A stretch of DNA of 64,000 nucleotides, from positions 3,519,501 to 3,583,500 of the forward strand of contig NZ_VFQC01000001.1 of assembly GCF_006717075.1 (NCBI RefSeq). The letters are read 5' to 3'. A program made the translations under genes and the position numbers. The notes below the pieces were generated by a model that saw nothing but the letters and a program-made list of their open reading frames with translations, was not told the origin of the DNA and searched no databases. Each line of letters starts with the position of its first letter. Positions within the stretch are counted from its first letter, which is position 1. Shown in pieces: positions 25,925-34,659 of the stretch. This DNA is from Haloactinospora alba. Lineage in GTDB: Bacteria > Actinomycetota > Actinomycetes > Streptosporangiales > Streptosporangiaceae.

Positions 25925-26359
25925 ATGGACGTGACACCCAGCCTCAGCAACACCACCGAGGAGCTCATCGGTAAACGCCAAGCGCTGTTCGCCAACCTGG
26001 AAACCCCGGAGACGATCCCCCGGTTTTTCGAGGGGGTCGCCGACAACGTGAGCTGGACCCTGCACGGCAATCATTCCCTCGCCGGGGAATACACATCCAA
26101 GCAATCTTTCATCAACCAGGTCATAAACCGCCTCGGCCCTATGATGCGCAACGGTCTGCGCTTCCAGATCAACCGCCTGCACGTCGGAAGCCCTGTGACC
26201 GTAGCCGAGATGGAAAGCACCTCCGTCGGAATGGACGGCGCTCCCTACGATCAGATCTACGCCTGGATCTGCACCTTTGAGAACGGCACCATCGTGAACG
26301 TGCACGCCTATGTCGACTCGGTCGCCGTTATCGACTTCCTTCGCCGTAACGAAGGGTGA
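25925..26359 (+). CDS. SnoaL-like (NTF2 superfamily) protein of the NRPS operon
   Basis: A 144-residue single-domain protein with the NTF2/SnoaL pattern: an N-terminal helix (ELIGKRQALFANLE), then PRFFEGVADNVSWTLHG, and a late strand pair YAWICTFENGTIVNVHAYVDS. Superfamily members are polyketide cyclases, ketosteroid isomerases or binding proteins. GGAAGGA precedes the ATG at 14 bp and AAAGGA at 5 bp. It closes the operon behind the thioesterase, so it probably acts on the NRPS intermediate, as a cyclase, dehydratase or carrier. No catalytic residues can be assigned with confidence. Confidence 0.82.
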   Translation: MDVTPSLSNTTEELIGKRQALFANLETPETIPRFFEGVADNVSWTLHGNHSLAGEYTSKQSFINQVINRLGPMMRNGLRFQINRLHVGSPVTVAEMESTSVGMDGAPYDQIYAWICTFENGTIVNVHAYVDSVAVIDFLRRNEG

Positions 26360-26903
26360 ATCACAGGGAAGCGTGGGTATGTGAGAGGAACCCACGTGCT
26401 CCGTTCCCGGTTATGCCGGAGCTGTTCGCGGATGGGTGGAGAGCAGGGCCGCACGGAGTTCACGGCCTCACTGCCCCCTGTCCCCAGCCGCATGTATGGG
26501 GCCGCCGGGAGAGACCCCTCAGGGGACGCACCGAAATACAGGGCCACACCGACGCGCGAAGGCATCCTCATAACCACTGAGGGCGTCCGCCGATGCGCCT
26601 ATCGCAGATTACGGGGGCAAGCTTCGGAAACGCTGGGGCTGCGAGGGCCGTGGTCCGCGCGGAGACGTGGTGTTCCTCGTGGGGAAACCGTCAAGGGACG
26701 AGAGGTCTTCAGCGTGTCAGGTCCGGTTCCGTAGCTGTCTCCATTCGCTCAGCGCCCCGGTTGAGCAGCACGTGCCGACGATGACCGGGACCCGGTCGGT
26801 ACCCGCGTCCCCCGGCGCCACACGCGGAACTCTCTTGTCGTAGCCGGGCTTACGCGGGAGCGGACGGCGTTCCAGGGGCGCGGGCACCCGCTCGCAGCGC
26901 CCG
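26360..26903. other. Gene-poor stretch after the NRPS operon
   Basis: No convincing gene. A 7 bp inverted repeat CGTGGGT / ACCCACG (26372-26396, 11 bp loop) just past the SnoaL stop could end the NRPS transcript, though no T-tract follows. A small CCCCT/AGGGG repeat lies further on (near 26515). The base composition is less biased than in neighbouring genes, and the open frames lack homology that I recognise; it may be decayed DNA. Confidence 0.4.
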
Positions 26904-27362
26904 TCATCCGTTGAGTAGCGCCACGATCCCGGCACGCACCCCGTCGTCGGGCTCCTCGGCCAGGGCCTCCCGCAGCGCCGCCAGGTAGCTCTCCCGCGCC
27001 TCGGCCACTTTCGCCCGCCCCTGCTCGGTGATCTGGGTGTAGACCCCGCGGCGGTCGTCCGCGCAATGGTAGCGCTCGGTAAGCCCGTTGCGCTCCAGCC
27101 GGTCGACCATCCTGCTCAACGAACTCTGGTTGATCGGGATCGACTCGGCCAGGAACTGCTGGCGCAGATGGCCGCCGTCGTCGGAGTAGTGCAGCGCCGC
27201 CAGCGCAGCGTACTCCGAGTACGTGAGGTCGTGCGGCTCCAGGGCGACCTCCAGGCGCTCGCGTACGCGCGCCTCGAACAGGCGCAGTGCCTGCCACCGG
27301 TGCTCCAGGGGGCTGGGTAGCTCGATGCGGGGGGACGGGGACGAGGAGGTCGCCGGACTCAT
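26904..27362 (-). CDS. MarR-family regulator divergent to an MFS pump
   Basis: A 152-residue MarR protein with the winged helix LTYSEYAALAALHYSDDGGH and recognition helix QSSLSRMVDRLERNGLTERY, followed by the DDRRGVYTQITEQG wing. GGAGCGGCC precedes ATG 27362. The divergent neighbour is a broken drug-efflux-type MFS gene, the usual partner of such regulators. The AT-rich space between them has three equally spaced TATACAT boxes, which are likely operators. It presumably responds to small aromatic or drug ligands. Because the pump is frameshifted, its regulatory role may now be vestigial. Confidence 0.9.
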   Translation of the reverse strand: MSPATSSSPSPRIELPSPLEHRWQALRLFEARVRERLEVALEPHDLTYSEYAALAALHYSDDGGHLRQQFLAESIPINQSSLSRMVDRLERNGLTERYHCADDRRGVYTQITEQGRAKVAEARESYLAALREALAEEPDDGVRAGIVALLNG

Positions 27363-27406
27363 GGCCGCTCCTTGCTCGTGCGGGCTTTGCACCAGCGTAC
27401 CCCCTC

Positions 27407-27473
27407 TATACATCTATTGCACGGACGTAATTTTGATATACATATAACCCATATGAAATTATTGTATATACAT
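27407..27473. promoter_or_regulatory. Three TATACAT boxes with 30 bp phasing
   Basis: TATACAT occurs at 27407-27413, 27437-27443 and 27467-27473, exactly 30 bp apart (about three helical turns), in an otherwise GC-rich genome. The third lies in the palindrome TGTATATACA. It occupies the marR/MFS divergent promoter region and is probably the MarR operator array plus -10 elements. Confidence 0.6.
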
Positions 27474-27543
27474 AGGAATCACTCCGTGCGTCCCGTCCAG
27501 CCGCTCGTCCCCGCGGAACCCGAGCCAGGAGGAGGAAACCGTC

Positions 27544-28757
27544 ATGCCCCTCGCCGTGTTCGCTCTGATGATCGCCAGCTTCGGCATCGGAACGACCGAG
27601 TTCGTCATCATGGGCCTGTTACCTGAGGTGGCCGACGACATGTCCGTCAGCCTCACCACGGCCGGCCTGCTCATCTCCGGTTACGCCATGGGCGTCGTCC
27701 TCGGCGGCCCGCTCTTCACCGCCGCGGCCACCCGCATGCCCCGCAAGAGCATGCTGCTGGTCCTCATGGTGCTGTTCATCATCGGCAACGCGCTCGCCGC
27801 GCTCGCGCCGTCCTACTGGGTCCTCATGGCCGGCCGGATCTTCGCCGCCGTCTGCCACGGCGCGTTCCTCGGCATCGCCTCCGTGGTCGCCGCGGACATG
27901 GTCGACCAGAGCAAGCGCTCCCGCGCCATCTCGCTGGTCTTCACCGGCCTCACGTCGCCAACGTCTTCGGCGCCCCCATGGGCACCTGGATCGGCCAGTA
28001 CGCCGACTGGCGCGCCACCTTCTGGATGATCACCGCGATCGGCGTGGTCAGCCTGGTCGGCCTCGTCGCCCTCGTCCCCCACCAGCGGAACGCGGCTCCC
28101 GCACGGCTGCGGAGCGAGCTCGCGGTGTTCACCCGCGGCCAGGTCTGGCTGGCCCTGGCCACCGCCGGCCTGAGCATCGGGTCGCTCTTCGCGGCGTTCA
28201 GCTACGTCTCCCCGCTGATGACCGACGTCGCCGGGTTCGCCCCCGGGATGATCACCCCGCTGCTGATGCTCTTCGGAGTCGGCCTGGTCGTCGGCAACCT
28301 GCTGGGAGGCCGCTACGCCGACCGCGCCCAGGTCGCCACGCTCCTCACCGCCCAAGCTGTCCTGGCCGTGGTGCTGGTCGCCTTCACCCTGACCGTCCAC
28401 GTCCAGCTGGCCGCCGCGGCCACGCTGGCGCTGCTCGGTGGCGCCGGCTTCGCCACCGTCCCCGGCTTCATGACCCGCGTCATCGACAAGGCCGAGGGAG
28501 CCCCCACCTTGGCCTCGGCGGTCGCCTCCTCAGCCGCCAACGCCGGGATCGCCGTCGGTTCCTACCTCGCCGGCGCCACCATCGACGCCGGGCTCGGCCT
28601 CACCGCCCCGCTCTGGGTGGGGGCGGCCATGGCCGTCGCCGCGCTCCTCGTCACCCTCGCCTCCGGCGCGCTCGACCGCTCCCGCCACCGCACGCGCGGC
28701 GCGGACGCAACGCTGGCGGGAGCACCCGACGAACCGGTCCGGGAGACGGCCACCTGA
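27544..28757 (+). pseudogene. Frameshifted MFS drug-efflux-type transporter (DHA1/AraJ-like)
   Basis: The start MPLAVFALMIASFGIGTTEF and motif SGYAMGVVLGGPLF are those of DHA1 efflux proteins of the Cmx/AraJ group. Frame 1 runs to about residue 137 (FTGLT). The homologous sequence then resumes in another frame at NVFGAPMGTWIGQYADWRAT and continues to the C-terminus. One G seems to be missing near 27955, where ACGTCGCC stands for ACGGTCGCC (T-V-A). Restoring it gives a normal ~404-residue 12-helix protein. GGAGGAGG precedes the ATG. Either a true loss-of-function or a sequencing error; the rest of the gene is intact, so the change is recent or artefactual. Confidence 0.85.
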
Positions 28758-28984
28758 CCAGTGACGGGACCGCGCCCCGGGCGGTACGGGAGCAACCCGG
28801 CCGTCCGGTGGCGTTCGTCCCCGAGCCCCCGCGCTCGCGGAACCGGGTCGGGAACCGACCCCCGTACCGGCCGTTCCGCCGGAGGACACCACCGGCCTGC
28901 CACCAGAGACACCGCACATCTCCTCATGACCGCCGCGGTCTCTCGCCACCCCGCCCGCCCCGGGCTCCTATTACGCTTGCGGCC

Positions 28985-30565
28985 ATGGTGGGACGTCGCT
29001 GGGGTGGGGAACTCGCTCTCTGGGCCCTTCTCGCCGCCACGCTCGCTGTGGAACTCGCCGATACGGACAGCACCGCGCCCCTACCACCGGCTGCGGGAAC
29101 AGTCGCTGGTGCGGCGCTCGCCATGTCCCTACGGCACTTCCTCCCCCACACGGCCCTGGCGCTCACCACGGCCACCGCCCTCCTCCACACCCTCGCCGGC
29201 ATCCACGGCGTGCTGGGAACCGGCCTCACCACCTGCTGGATCACCGTGGCCGTCACGAGCTACCACGTGGGGCGGTGGAACGTTCCGCTGCGCCCCGCGG
29301 CCGTCCTCTTCACTGCCGCTGCCACGGCGACACTGCTGCTGTGCGAGGTTCTCGGCATCATCCAGGGCGGTCCGCGGCAACTACTGGAGGGACTGTGGCA
29401 CTGGGCCGCAACGACCGTTCTCCTGCTCCTCGCGGGTGTGGGTCCCTGGCTGTTCGGGCGGTTCTGGCGGTTGCGCACCGAGCTGAACACCGGCGGGTGG
29501 AGTATCGCCGAGCGTGTGGAGCGGGAACGCGACGTCGACATCGAGCGTGCCCGGCTACGGGAACGCACCCGCATCGCGGCCGAGATGCACGACTCCCTGG
29601 GGCACGACCTCGCGCTCATCGCGGTCCGGGCGTCCGCCCTGGAGATGGCCCACAACGGCGACCCCGACCAGGCAGCCGCGGCGGGCGAGCTGCGCGAGGC
29701 CACCCACGCCGCGACCTCGCGGCTGAGTGACATCGTCCGCGTGCTCCGGGAGGGCGGCGACGCCCCTGTCACCCGTGGCACCGACCCCGACATCACCACC
29801 GTGATCGAACGGACCTCCGCCGCCGGGGTTCCGGTGCGGTGGCTGCGGGAAGGCCCGCCACCGGATACCGCGACGGAGGCGGGACGCACCGCGTGCCGGA
29901 TCGTGCAAGAGGCGCTGACGAACACGATGAAACACGCGGCCGACCCGCGCGTCACCGTGGAGACCGCACAGCTCGCCGCGGAGCTCGTCGTCACGGTACG
30001 CGAGACGGGAGGGGCCGGACAGCAGGCCACCGCTCCCGGGCACGGTTCCGGATCCGGCCTCGCGGAGCTGCGGTCGCTGGTGGAGGACCTCGGCGGCACC
30101 TTCGAAGCGGGTCCCGGCAGCGACGGTTTCGTGGTCACGGCACGCTTACCACGTGACGACGGCGCCACCACCGCGTCGGCCGCGGCCCAACAGCCGGATG
30201 CGGCCAGGAAGCGCACGGAGGCCGCCCACCGCACCCGGCGCGGGCTGCGGCGGCTGATCGTGGTCCCCCTCGCCCTGGCAGGGGTGGTGTCGGTGCTGGG
30301 AGCGGCGGTGAACTACGTGGTCGTGGCAAACTCGGTGCTGTCGCATTCGGAGTACGCGGGACTCTCCACCGGCACGCCCCGCCCCGAGGTGGACCGTCGG
30401 CTTCCCGCGTTCCAGGAACCCGACGGCCGTTCGGTCGACCAACCTCCCGTGCCCTCCGGAGCGTCCTGCCAGTACTACCCGGAGAACGTGTGGAGCGGGG
30501 AGCCGTTGTACCGACTGTGCTTCAGGGACTCGACACTGGTCGCCAAGGACGTGGTGCGACGTTGA
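28985..30565 (+). CDS. Histidine kinase with C-terminal membrane-anchored outside domain
   Basis: A 526-residue kinase. Four or five N-terminal helices (about 8-160) are followed by HisKA_3 with phospho-histidine H202 (RIAAEMHDSLGHDLAL) and HATPase (CRIVQEALTNTMKHA, GSGLAELRSL). Unusually a transmembrane helix at 424-447 follows the ATPase. Beyond it is an ~80-residue extracytoplasmic domain with GTPRPEVDRRLP, resembling the BamE/SmpA fold, and two cysteines (C495, C512). No ribosome site is seen; TATTAC ends 10 bp before the ATG, so the message is probably leaderless. The response regulator gene follows. Confidence 0.88.
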   Translation: MVGRRWGGELALWALLAATLAVELADTDSTAPLPPAAGTVAGAALAMSLRHFLPHTALALTTATALLHTLAGIHGVLGTGLTTCWITVAVTSYHVGRWNVPLRPAAVLFTAAATATLLLCEVLGIIQGGPRQLLEGLWHWAATTVLLLLAGVGPWLFGRFWRLRTELNTGGWSIAERVERERDVDIERARLRERTRIAAEMHDSLGHDLALIAVRASALEMAHNGDPDQAAAAGELREATHAATSRLSDIVRVLREGGDAPVTRGTDPDITTVIERTSAAGVPVRWLREGPPPDTATEAGRTACRIVQEALTNTMKHAADPRVTVETAQLAAELVVTVRETGGAGQQATAPGHGSGSGLAELRSLVEDLGGTFEAGPGSDGFVVTARLPRDDGATTASAAAQQPDAARKRTEAAHRTRRGLRRLIVVPLALAGVVSVLGAAVNYVVVANSVLSHSEYAGLSTGTPRPEVDRRLPAFQEPDGRSVDQPPVPSGASCQYYPENVWSGEPLYRLCFRDSTLVAKDVVRR

Positions 30566-30621
30566 CACCAGCGGGGACGGACCGTCCGGACCACGAACCG
30601 ACGACCGCGGAACGGGACGCC

Positions 30622-31290
30622 ATGATCCGAGTCATGCTGGCCGACGACGAGTCGATGTTTCGCGCGGGCATGCGGTCGATACTCTCGAGCCAACCCGACA
30701 TCGAGGTGGTGGCCGAAGCCGGTGACGGCGCCGAGGCGATCACGGCGGCACGCCGGTACCGCCCGGACATAGCGCTGTTGGACGTCCGGATGCCGGGCGT
30801 GGACGGTCTGCAGGCCACAGCGACGATCCGCGCGGAGCTTCCGGGAACCGCAGTGGTCATGCTGACCACGTTCTCCGACGACGCCTACATCGCACGCGCA
30901 CTCACCGGCGGCGCCAGCGGCTTCGTGCTGAAAACCGGCGACCCCCGGGCGCTGCTCGGTGGCCTGCGCGCCGTCGCCGACGGCGGCGCCTACCTGTCGC
31001 CGGAGGTGGCGCACCGCGTCATCACCGAACTCACCACGAGCGGAGCCGCCAGCAGTATGTCGCGCGGCTCCGCGGCCCGGGACCGGGTAGCGGAGCTGTC
31101 CGAGCGCGAGCGCGAGGTCCTGTCCCTGATCGGAGAGGGTCTGTCCAACGCGCAGATCGCCCGGCGTCTCTCGATCGCTCCGGGAACCGCGAAAATCCAC
31201 GCGAGCGCGGTACTGACCCGCCTCGACGCGCAGAACCGGGTGCAAGCGGCGATCCTGGCCTACGAGGCGGGGCTCGTGGACCGGGGCTGA
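30622..31290 (+). CDS. NarL/LuxR-family response regulator
   Basis: A 222-residue regulator. Receiver domain MIRVMLADDESMFRAG, phospho-aspartate in IALLDVRMPG, conserved lysine in GFVLKTGDP, and a LuxR HTH near the C-terminus (LSEREREVLSLIGEGLSNAQ). It follows the kinase with the unusual C-terminal domain on the same strand, 56 bp after its stop, and is its obvious partner. ATG at 30622 gives the standard receiver start. The frame is open back to a TTG at the kinase stop. Target promoters are not evident; the lipase and ABC exporter downstream are possible targets. Confidence 0.9.
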   Translation: MIRVMLADDESMFRAGMRSILSSQPDIEVVAEAGDGAEAITAARRYRPDIALLDVRMPGVDGLQATATIRAELPGTAVVMLTTFSDDAYIARALTGGASGFVLKTGDPRALLGGLRAVADGGAYLSPEVAHRVITELTTSGAASSMSRGSAARDRVAELSEREREVLSLIGEGLSNAQIARRLSIAPGTAKIHASAVLTRLDAQNRVQAAILAYEAGLVDRG

Positions 31291-31404
31291 ACCTCCACAG
31301 GGCAGCCCGCGACCCGCGCGGAACGGGTATATGCCCATGGGTATAGGGCGAGCACCACGTTCGGGCGATGTGCCGGCCAGGGTGTGTTCCCGAGAATCGC
31401 TCCC

Positions 31405-32706
31405 ATGACCACACTCCGGAAAGCACCAGCGCCTCCCTCGCTCCCGCGGCTGCGGGCGGCGTGCTACTCGGCGGCCGTCGCCGTCCTCGCAGCGGCCTGC
31501 GCGGTACCGCCCGCCCTCGCCGAACTGGGTGGCCCCGAAGCGGTGCGGTTGTCCCCACCGGAACCCACCGGTCCTCATCCCGTGGGACGGGCCACCATGC
31601 ACCTCATCGACGAGGACCGCGCCGACCCCTGGAACGGCCAGCAGGAACGCGAGATCATGACGAGCCTCTGGTACCCCGCCGCCGCGGAGGAGGGCGAACC
31701 CGCCCCCTACGTGTCCGACGCGATGGCCGAGCAGCTGTCCCTGCAACTCGAACAGGCGGGGATCTCCCGCGGCGCCGTCGACATCGAGGGGTCCGAGGCC
31801 AACGCCACCGTCGGTTCCGGACTCGCCGGCGAGGTGGGGGAACTACCGACGGTGCTCTACTCCCCGGGTATGGAAGTGTCCCGGCACCAGTCCACCGCCC
31901 AGGCGGAGGAGCTCGCGTCCCGGGGCTACCTCGTGGTGACGATGGACCACACCTACGAGGGGAAGGCCGTGGAGTTCCCGGACGGCCGGGTGAAGAAACA
32001 GGACCTGCCCGAGGAACAGGAGTTCACCGAGACGTACCGGACGGCTGTCAAAGCGCGTAAGGCCGACGCGCGACTGGTCCTCGACAGCCTCGAACGGCTG
32101 GCCGGGGGCGACAATCCCGACGCGGCGAACCGTGACCTGCCGGAGGGGTTGGGCGAGGCCGTCGACCTTTCCCGGATCGGCATGTTCGGCCATTCCGCCG
32201 GCGGTTTCACGGCCGCGGAGGTGATGCTCACGGACGAACGCGTCGACGCGGGGATCAACCTCGACGGTTCACTCGCCTACCACGTGGGCGACGAGGAGTG
32301 GGGGGAATCCACCACCCGCGGCGTCGAGAGGCCGTTCCTGATCCTCGGGGCCGGGACCGTCAGCAACAGTGGCGGTTCGCCGCACACCAGCAGGAACTCC
32401 CCCGACTGGGCGATGTTCCGGGACGCCTCCCCCGAGACGCTGGAACTCTACATGGAACGGGCCGAGCACATGAGCTACCTGGACACGCAGTGGATCCTCC
32501 CGCAGCTCGACGAACGGCTGCGGCCCGACTCCCCGTCGTGGGACGACGGAATGCGCGCGTCCGTCGGCACCATCGGTCCCGAAGCGAGTGTCGCCGCGCA
32601 GCGCGCCTACATCACCGCCTACCTCGACGAGCACGTGCGCGGCGTGGAGCGGCCGCTGCTGGACGGCCCCTCGGACGAGCACCCCGAGGTCGAATTCGTC
32701 GAGTGA
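31405..32706 (+). CDS. Secreted PAF-acetylhydrolase-like lipase/esterase
   Basis: A 433-residue exported alpha/beta hydrolase. Residues 1-42 form a signal peptide (arginine-rich start, hydrophobic YSAAVAVLAAACAVPPALA with AxA cleavage). The enzyme core shows TSLWYPA, the oxyanion region TVLYSPGMEVSR, nucleophile in GMFGHSAGGFTAAE, and a histidine in ERAEHMSY. This is the pattern of platelet-activating-factor acetylhydrolases (PF03403) and related lipases, which cleave short acyl esters. An imperfect palindrome around 31328-31345 (TATATGCCCATGGGTATA) lies upstream. The ATG is weakly preceded by GAGAAT. Natural substrate unknown. Confidence 0.87.
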   Translation: MTTLRKAPAPPSLPRLRAACYSAAVAVLAAACAVPPALAELGGPEAVRLSPPEPTGPHPVGRATMHLIDEDRADPWNGQQEREIMTSLWYPAAAEEGEPAPYVSDAMAEQLSLQLEQAGISRGAVDIEGSEANATVGSGLAGEVGELPTVLYSPGMEVSRHQSTAQAEELASRGYLVVTMDHTYEGKAVEFPDGRVKKQDLPEEQEFTETYRTAVKARKADARLVLDSLERLAGGDNPDAANRDLPEGLGEAVDLSRIGMFGHSAGGFTAAEVMLTDERVDAGINLDGSLAYHVGDEEWGESTTRGVERPFLILGAGTVSNSGGSPHTSRNSPDWAMFRDASPETLELYMERAEHMSYLDTQWILPQLDERLRPDSPSWDDGMRASVGTIGPEASVAAQRAYITAYLDEHVRGVERPLLDGPSDEHPEVEFVE

Positions 32707-32720
32707 GCACTCCGGCGGGT

Positions 32721-32758
32721 ACCGTCCGGCGCCTCCCGGGCGGAACCCGCCGGACGGT
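32721..32758. terminator. Bidirectional hairpin between convergent genes
   Basis: An 11 bp perfect stem (ACCGTCCGGCG / CGCCGGACGGT) with a 16 bp loop between the stop codons of the lipase and the ABC permease. It is placed to end both transcripts. Confidence 0.6.
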
Positions 32759-33585
32759 CACACGTCCCGACCCTGCAGTTCCGCGTATCCGACGAGCTGC
32801 GCCGCGAGGGCCCAGCCCGCGAGGCTGGACAACAGGACGGGCGCACTGTCGTGGGCGGCCGTGTAGAGTCCGGCGTCCCCACCGGAGTAGAACTCGAGAC
32901 CGGCATACCCCGGAAGGTGGGCGGCGAGGTCGTCCAACCACAGCACGCCCGACAGTTGCAGTATCAGCGGCCCGACCAGCAGCAGCGCGAACCCGGCCGT
33001 GATCGTGCCGGCCACGCTGCGCAGTGCCGTACCGATGCCGACCACCGTCACCGCGAACAACGCCATGCACACGCCGGCGCGCACGGCCATGGACAGGCTC
33101 TCCCCGACGCCCGCTCCGGTCGGGCCGCCGATGAGCGCGCCCAAGGTGGCGAGGCCGAGCGCACTGGCCAGCGTGCCCAGTGCGAAGGCGACCGCGGCCG
33201 CCACCAGGGTCCGGGCGGCCAGAACCCGGCCGCGTCGCGGGGTGGTCTGCAGCGTCACCACGATCCCGCGGTTGGCGTACTCGCCCGCGCCGGCCAGCGC
33301 CGCCAACGCGAGCACCGCGAACTGCACCAGGTAGAAGATCCCGTGCGAGGCGAGCTGGGTGACCGAGACGCCCGCGGCGGACGCCGGATCCTCGGCGATG
33401 GCCGACTGCTTCGTGTATCCCATGAGACCGGCGAAAACCAGCATGGCACCAGCGCCGACCGCCGCACACCACCAGGTGGAGCGCACGGAGCGCAGCTTCG
33501 TCCATTCCGAGGCGACAGTCCTCGCGAGCCACCCCGGTTCTCCCCGGGCGCGCTGTCCGGCGGGTTCGGATGTTGCCGGAGTCAT
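32758..33585 (-). CDS. ABC-2 type transporter permease
   Basis: A 275-residue membrane protein with six hydrophobic helices after a cytoplasmic N-terminus containing ASEWTKLRSVRSTWW, typical of actinobacterial ABC-2 permeases (the 'E-x-x-K-L-R-S' amphipathic helix). Its ATG overlaps the ATPase stop by 4 bp, so it forms a two-gene exporter with the upstream ATP-binding protein. Such systems export drugs, lipids or antibiotics. Nothing in the sequence defines the substrate. Confidence 0.88.
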   Translation of the reverse strand: MTPATSEPAGQRARGEPGWLARTVASEWTKLRSVRSTWWCAAVGAGAMLVFAGLMGYTKQSAIAEDPASAAGVSVTQLASHGIFYLVQFAVLALAALAGAGEYANRGIVVTLQTTPRRGRVLAARTLVAAAVAFALGTLASALGLATLGALIGGPTGAGVGESLSMAVRAGVCMALFAVTVVGIGTALRSVAGTITAGFALLLVGPLILQLSGVLWLDDLAAHLPGYAGLEFYSGGDAGLYTAAHDSAPVLLSSLAGWALAAQLVGYAELQGRDV

Positions 33586-34541
33586 CTCCCGCCCTCCTGC
33601 CCGCTCGCCTGTCCGCTCGGCGCGGGAGGGGACGCGGTGTGTTCGGTGACCGACTCGGTCAGTTCCATGTAGGCCTGTTCCAACGACGCTTCCTCGCCGT
33701 AGAGGGCGTGTATCCGCGCTCCCGCGGCATGGGCGATGTCGCCGACCGTCTCCGGGGCGGCACCCGAGACACGCAGCTCACCAGCGTCGCCCCGGCCGAC
33801 AGAGACACCGTGCTCGGAGCCCGCCGCTTCCACGCGCCGCGCGAGCAGCTCGGTGTCGGGGCTGCGCACCACAACGACAGTGCCCGCAGCGCTTCCGACC
33901 ACCTCGGAGGTGGGAGCGTCGGCGATCAGGCGCCCCTGCCCGAGCAGCACGACCCGGTCCGCGACGAGTTGGACCTCGCTCATGAGATGGCTGGAGACGA
34001 ACACGGTCCGCCCCTCGTCGGCCAGCGACCGCACCAGGTCCCGCACCCACCGCACCCCGTCCGGGTCGAGGCCGTTCACCGGCTCGTCCAGCATGAGGGT
34101 TTCGGGCTCCCCCAACAACGCCCCGGCTATCCCCAGCCGCTGGCGCATACCGAGCGAGAACTCCCCCGCCCGTTTCGCCCCGACGTCGGCCAGCCCGACC
34201 CGGGCGAGCACGGCATCCACCCGGTGCTTGGCCACACCGCCGGCCCGCGCCATGGCGAGCAGGTGGTCGCGGGCCCGACGCCCCGGGTGCACGGCTCCCG
34301 CGTCCAGCAGGGCACCGATTTCCCGCACGGGGCAGTCCAGCTCCCGGCAGTCACGGCCGTTGACCCGCGCGGTTCCCGCCGTGGGATGGTCGAGACCGAG
34401 AACCATCCGCATCGTGCTCGACTTACCCGCCCCGTTCGGCCCGAGGAAACCGGTCACCTCACCGGGGCGCACGTCAAGGGTGAGCCGGTCGACGACGGTC
34501 CTGGCCCCGCGGCGTTTCGTCAGTCCTCGCAGTGAAAGCAC
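33582..34541 (-). CDS. ABC transporter ATP-binding protein (drug/lipid exporter type)
   Basis: A 319-residue ATPase. Walker A GPNGAGKS, signature EFSLGMRQRLG (replacing the usual LSGGQ), Walker B LMLDEPVNGLDPDG and the H-loop FVSSHLMSE. The ~90-residue C-terminal extension has the DrrA-like domain found in antibiotic exporters. GTG at 34541 is preceded by GGAGGAGAGGGG. The stop overlaps the permease start, so the two are translated together. It powers export through the ABC-2 permease. Confidence 0.9.
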   Translation of the reverse strand: MLSLRGLTKRRGARTVVDRLTLDVRPGEVTGFLGPNGAGKSSTMRMVLGLDHPTAGTARVNGRDCRELDCPVREIGALLDAGAVHPGRRARDHLLAMARAGGVAKHRVDAVLARVGLADVGAKRAGEFSLGMRQRLGIAGALLGEPETLMLDEPVNGLDPDGVRWVRDLVRSLADEGRTVFVSSHLMSEVQLVADRVVLLGQGRLIADAPTSEVVGSAAGTVVVVRSPDTELLARRVEAAGSEHGVSVGRGDAGELRVSGAAPETVGDIAHAAGARIHALYGEEASLEQAYMELTESVTEHTASPPAPSGQASGQEGGR

Positions 34542-34659
34542 CGGCTGTGCCCCTCTCCTCCGTGGAGTTCAGTTCCGCGAGGGAACGTACCGAGCGGAAA
34601 GGGCAGCGCACATCGGCTCTTCGTCAGCCGGCGGATACCCCGAAGGGCATAGTGTCCGC

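Noticed and set aside
26381-26734. A 117-codon plus-strand frame and hairpins after the NRPS operon, considered as a group II intron or small gene
   Set aside because: No domain V-like GAGC...GUUC core, no reverse transcriptase and no recognisable protein family; only a weak hairpin.
27420-27480. AT-rich stretch considered as a replication origin
   Set aside because: Only ~60 bp, lies in a divergent promoter, with no DnaA boxes or neighbouring dnaA/repA genes.
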